A stretch of DNA of 64,000 nucleotides from Shewanella sp. Arc9-LZ (GTDB taxonomy: Bacteria; Pseudomonadota; Gammaproteobacteria; Enterobacterales; Shewanellaceae): assembly GCF_010092445.1 (NCBI RefSeq), contig NZ_CP048031.1:3844001-3908000 (forward strand), given 5' to 3'. This document shows positions 61,292 to 64,000 of the stretch, one piece after another (within the stretch, counting starts at the first letter, position 1; every line of letters starts with the position of its first letter). Made by a program: the position numbers and the translations under genes. The notes under the pieces are model-generated. The model saw only the letters and a program-made list of their open reading frames with translations, was not told the DNA's origin and did not search any database.

Positions 61292-63301
61292 TTGAAACTT
61301 ATTTATACAGACTCATTAATCATTGGTGCCGGGCTAGCAGGCCTTAGAGTAGCCATTGCCACCAAAGAACGCGGCCTAGACACACTGGTATTATCGCTTA
61401 TTCCGGCAAAACGTTCACATTCCGCGGCAGCTCAAGGCGGTATGCAAGCAAGCCTTGGCAACACAGTTAAAGGCATGGGTGACAACGAAGACATACATTT
61501 TCAGGATACGGTAAAAGGCTCTGACTGGGGCTGTGACCAAGATGTGGCACGTATGTTTGCCCATTGTGCCCCCAAAGCCATACGTGAGCTGACAAACTGG
61601 GGAGTGCCTTGGTCTAGAATTTCTGCTGGTCCACGCGATGTGATAATGAATGCAAAAAAGGTGACGTTACATGAAGCAGAAGAAGCTCATGGCCTCATCA
61701 ATGCTCGAGATTTTGGCGGCACCAAAAAATGGCGAACATGCTATACCGCCGATGGTACTGGCCACTCATTATTGTATGCGGTAGATAACCAAGCTATATC
61801 GATGGGCATTCCGGTACACGAAAGGATTGAAGCCTTATCACTGATCCATGATGGTAAGCGTTGCCACGGAGTCATTGCACGCTGTTTAGTGACCGGAGAA
61901 CTGCGCGCCTATGTGGCTAAATCAACTACGATTGCGACTGGAGGTTACGGCAAAATTTATGAAATATCGACTAATGCCACTATCTGCGAAGGTATAGGCC
62001 AAGCGTTAGCACTCGAAACTGGCGTCGCGACATTAGGCAATATGGAAGCGGTACAGTTTCATCCGACAGCCATCGTCCCAGCAGGAATTCTTACCACTGA
62101 AGGTTGTCGCGGTGACGGCGGCATACTACGCGATAAAGACGGTCATCGCTTTATGCCAGACTACGAGCCAGAGAAAAAGGAACTCGCTTCACGTGATGTG
62201 GTATCTCGCCGCATGACCGAACATATTCGCAAAGGTAAAGGAGATGACAGTCCTTACGGGCCACATCTCTGGTTAGATATAACCATTTTAGGTCGTGAGC
62301 ATATTGAAACCAATCTGCGCGAAGTTAAAGAAATTTGTGAATATTTTCTTGGAATAGATCCCTGCAAAGAGTGGATCCCTGTAAGACCTACCCAGCATTA
62401 TTCTATGGGCGGCGTTCGTACTAATGCCACCGGTGAAAGCCCACAACTTAAAGGACTATTTAGTGTTGGAGAAGCTGCATGCTGGGATATGCATGGTTTT
62501 AATCGTTTAGGTGGTAATTCTGTGGCAGAAACCGTAGTAGGCGGCATGATCATCGGTAAGTATGTAGCCGATTTTTGTGAACAAAATGCCTTAGAAATTG
62601 ATACTGCCCTTACCCAAAAATTTCTCGATAAATTGCAAAATGAAATCGATAACTTAGTCGACGGTAAAGGTACAGAGAACCCCTTCGACATAAAAAAAGA
62701 AATGCAACGTATCATGATGAATTACGTCGGCATCTTTCGAAATGGTCCTGAACTAGACAAGGCTATAGCCGAGCTTAAAGCATTACTTCTACGCGCAAAA
62801 AATCTAGGACTTAAGTGTAAAAAACGTCATTCAAATCCTGAATTAGTTGAAGCTCTGCGCGTCACCAGAATGTTGAAAGTAGCCTTAACGGTAGCCTGTG
62901 GGGCTGCTGCACGCACCGAAAGCCGTGGAGCCCACTCTAGAGAAGATTATCCACAACGCAATGATAAAGATTGGCTAAACCGTACATTGGCTACCTGGCC
63001 AAATGACGAGTCATTAGAACCCGTTTTACATTATGAGAAGCTCGATGTAATGAAAATGGAGTTACCTCCTGGATACCGTGGTTACGGCAACGATAACAAC
63101 ATAGCCCATCCCGATACAGAGAAACGAACTCAAGAAATAAACAAAATAACGGCAGAACTTGGCGACGCCCCAGATAGGCACGCACTGCAGCAAGCATTGA
63201 TGCCATATACGCTACCGAGCCATCTACAACCAGCTAATGAACGTCTTAGCAATACATTAGCAGTCATACCATCTCAACCGGTAGGAAATAAATCATTATG
63301 A
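61292..63301 (+). CDS. frdA: Fumarate reductase flavoprotein subunit
   Basis: A 669-residue catalytic subunit of quinol:fumarate reductase, on the cytoplasmic side. FAD-binding is [17 protein letters not shown], with covalent His43 in [16 protein letters not shown]-type [35 protein letters not shown] contains the catalytic Arg. The closest remembered relatives are the epsilonproteobacterial enzymes rather than E. coli FrdA. The start is TTG with AGGAG six bases before. The stop overlaps frdB as ATGA. Confidence 0.95.
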   Translation: MKLIYTDSLIIGAGLAGLRVAIATKERGLDTLVLSLIPAKRSHSAAAQGGMQASLGNTVKGMGDNEDIHFQDTVKGSDWGCDQDVARMFAHCAPKAIRELTNWGVPWSRISAGPRDVIMNAKKVTLHEAEEAHGLINARDFGGTKKWRTCYTADGTGHSLLYAVDNQAISMGIPVHERIEALSLIHDGKRCHGVIARCLVTGELRAYVAKSTTIATGGYGKIYEISTNATICEGIGQALALETGVATLGNMEAVQFHPTAIVPAGILTTEGCRGDGGILRDKDGHRFMPDYEPEKKELASRDVVSRRMTEHIRKGKGDDSPYGPHLWLDITILGREHIETNLREVKEICEYFLGIDPCKEWIPVRPTQHYSMGGVRTNATGESPQLKGLFSVGEAACWDMHGFNRLGGNSVAETVVGGMIIGKYVADFCEQNALEIDTALTQKFLDKLQNEIDNLVDGKGTENPFDIKKEMQRIMMNYVGIFRNGPELDKAIAELKALLLRAKNLGLKCKKRHSNPELVEALRVTRMLKVALTVACGAAARTESRGAHSREDYPQRNDKDWLNRTLATWPNDESLEPVLHYEKLDVMKMELPPGYRGYGNDNNIAHPDTEKRTQEINKITAELGDAPDRHALQQALMPYTLPSHLQPANERLSNTLAVIPSQPVGNKSL

Positions 63302-64000
63302 GCCGAAAAATCACCTTTAATATCTTCCGCTACGATCCGCAAGATAGCCAAGATAAGCCAAAAATGGAACGTTATGAATTAACCGAAACAGATGGTATGA
63401 CAGTATTTATCGCATTAAATCAATTGCGTGAACAACAAGATACTTCGTTACAGTTCGACTTTGTGTGCCGAGCAGGTATTTGTGGCAGTTGCGCCATGGT
63501 GATTAATGGCTTCCCAACCCTTGCCTGTCGTACCTTAACGGCAAATTACCCTGATGGTGAAATCACCTTAATGCCTCTACCTGGCTTTGAACTGATTGGT
63601 GACCTGTCGGTAAACACCGGGAAATTTATGCGTGAATTAGCCGAGCGATTAAAGCTCTGGTTACATCCTAAACCGGACGATCAAGACATGCATCGCCTAG
63701 AAAATCCAATGGCACCAGAAGAAGCCGCGCGGATATATGAATTGGAACGCTGTGTCGAATGTGGTGTCTGCGTCTCTGCATGTGCCACCAAACAAATGCG
63801 AGACACCTTTGTGGGCGCAGTAGGCATGATGAAAATTGCCCGTTTCGAAATGGATAGTAGAGACAACCGCAGCGCAGATGACTTCTACCATGTTATCGGT
63901 AATCAAGATGGAGTCTTTGGCTGCATGACGCTGTTAGGTTGCCAAGATAACTGCCCTAAAGACTTGCCCCACATGCAGCAAATTGCTTACTTACGCCGAA
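63298..64000 (+). CDS. frdB: Fumarate reductase iron-sulfur subunit, N-terminal part
   Basis: The first 234 codons are open to the window end; the gene continues beyond. [2Fe-2S] ligands are C57, C62, C65, C77 (CRAGICGSC). [4Fe-4S] ligands are C152, C155, C158 and C219; [3Fe-4S] ligands are C162, C209 and C215. This carries electrons from FrdC hemes to FrdA. It overlaps frdA by 4 bp (ATGA), so translation is coupled. The order C-A-B is as in Wolinella. Confidence 0.94.
   Translation, partial: MSRKITFNIFRYDPQDSQDKPKMERYELTETDGMTVFIALNQLREQQDTSLQFDFVCRAGICGSCAMVINGFPTLACRTLTANYPDGEITLMPLPGFELIGDLSVNTGKFMRELAERLKLWLHPKPDDQDMHRLENPMAPEEAARIYELERCVECGVCVSACATKQMRDTFVGAVGMMKIARFEMDSRDNRSADDFYHVIGNQDGVFGCMTLLGCQDNCPKDLPHMQQIAYLRR

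Overview
The window looks like a chromosomal segment of a Shewanella or a close marine gammaproteobacterium. The reasons are gene order shared with Escherichia coli clusters, moderately AT-rich DNA, a YajQ/AmpG/SirB gene set, and a Wolinella-type fumarate reductase of a kind also known from Shewanella. The genus call is inference from gene content; the species cannot be fixed from sequence reading alone. No prophage, insertion sequence, CRISPR array or rRNA was seen.

Layout. Positions 1-12 kb hold unlinked genes: the end of a ketodeoxygluconate kinase gene, a methyltransferase, a sterol-desaturase-type hydroxylase, a DUF2804 protein, YajG, a periplasmic cyclophilin, AmpG, a diguanylate cyclase, YajQ, a VanZ-like protein, PanE and an EamA transporter. 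Positions 12-26 kb resemble the E. coli hemA/lolB region: hemA-prfA-prmC-sirB2-sirB1-(DUF819)-kdsA on the minus strand, divergent from lolB-ispE-prs. A patatin-like lipase, a seven-gene tRNA operon (Met-Leu-Gln-Gln-Met-Leu-Gln) and ychF and pth follow.

Positions 26.5-50 kb resemble the E. coli ubiF-miaB to lipA region. ubiF diverges from miaB-ybeZ-ybeY-ybeX-lnt. A pilin-like gene and a DUF6482 gene sit in the middle. Then come ybeL, leuS-lptE-holA-nadD-rsfS-rlmH-mrdA-rodA-mltB-rlpA-dacA-ybeD-lipB-lipA, with rimI and holD facing the other way. These genes link ribosome and tRNA maturation, lipoprotein and LPS assembly, cell elongation and lipoate synthesis.

Positions 51-64 kb are the accessory part: an amino-acid catabolism and anaerobic respiration block. 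A YheO/DauR-type regulator precedes a serine transporter and L-serine ammonia-lyase. Next are periplasmic asparaginase, aspartase, a Dcu-type C4-dicarboxylate transporter and the frdCAB operon, cut off in frdB by the window end. Read together these genes would turn serine into pyruvate and asparagine into aspartate, fumarate and succinate, with fumarate as the respiratory electron acceptor. The most interesting signals are in this block: paired operator-like repeats before the regulator, strong leader and intergenic hairpins around aspA, and a FrdC lacking the glutamate of the Wolinella E-pathway. A Fur-like box before mrdA and a palindromic -10 element shared by rsfS and lipB also merit checking. 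I found no clearly undescribed multi-gene system.
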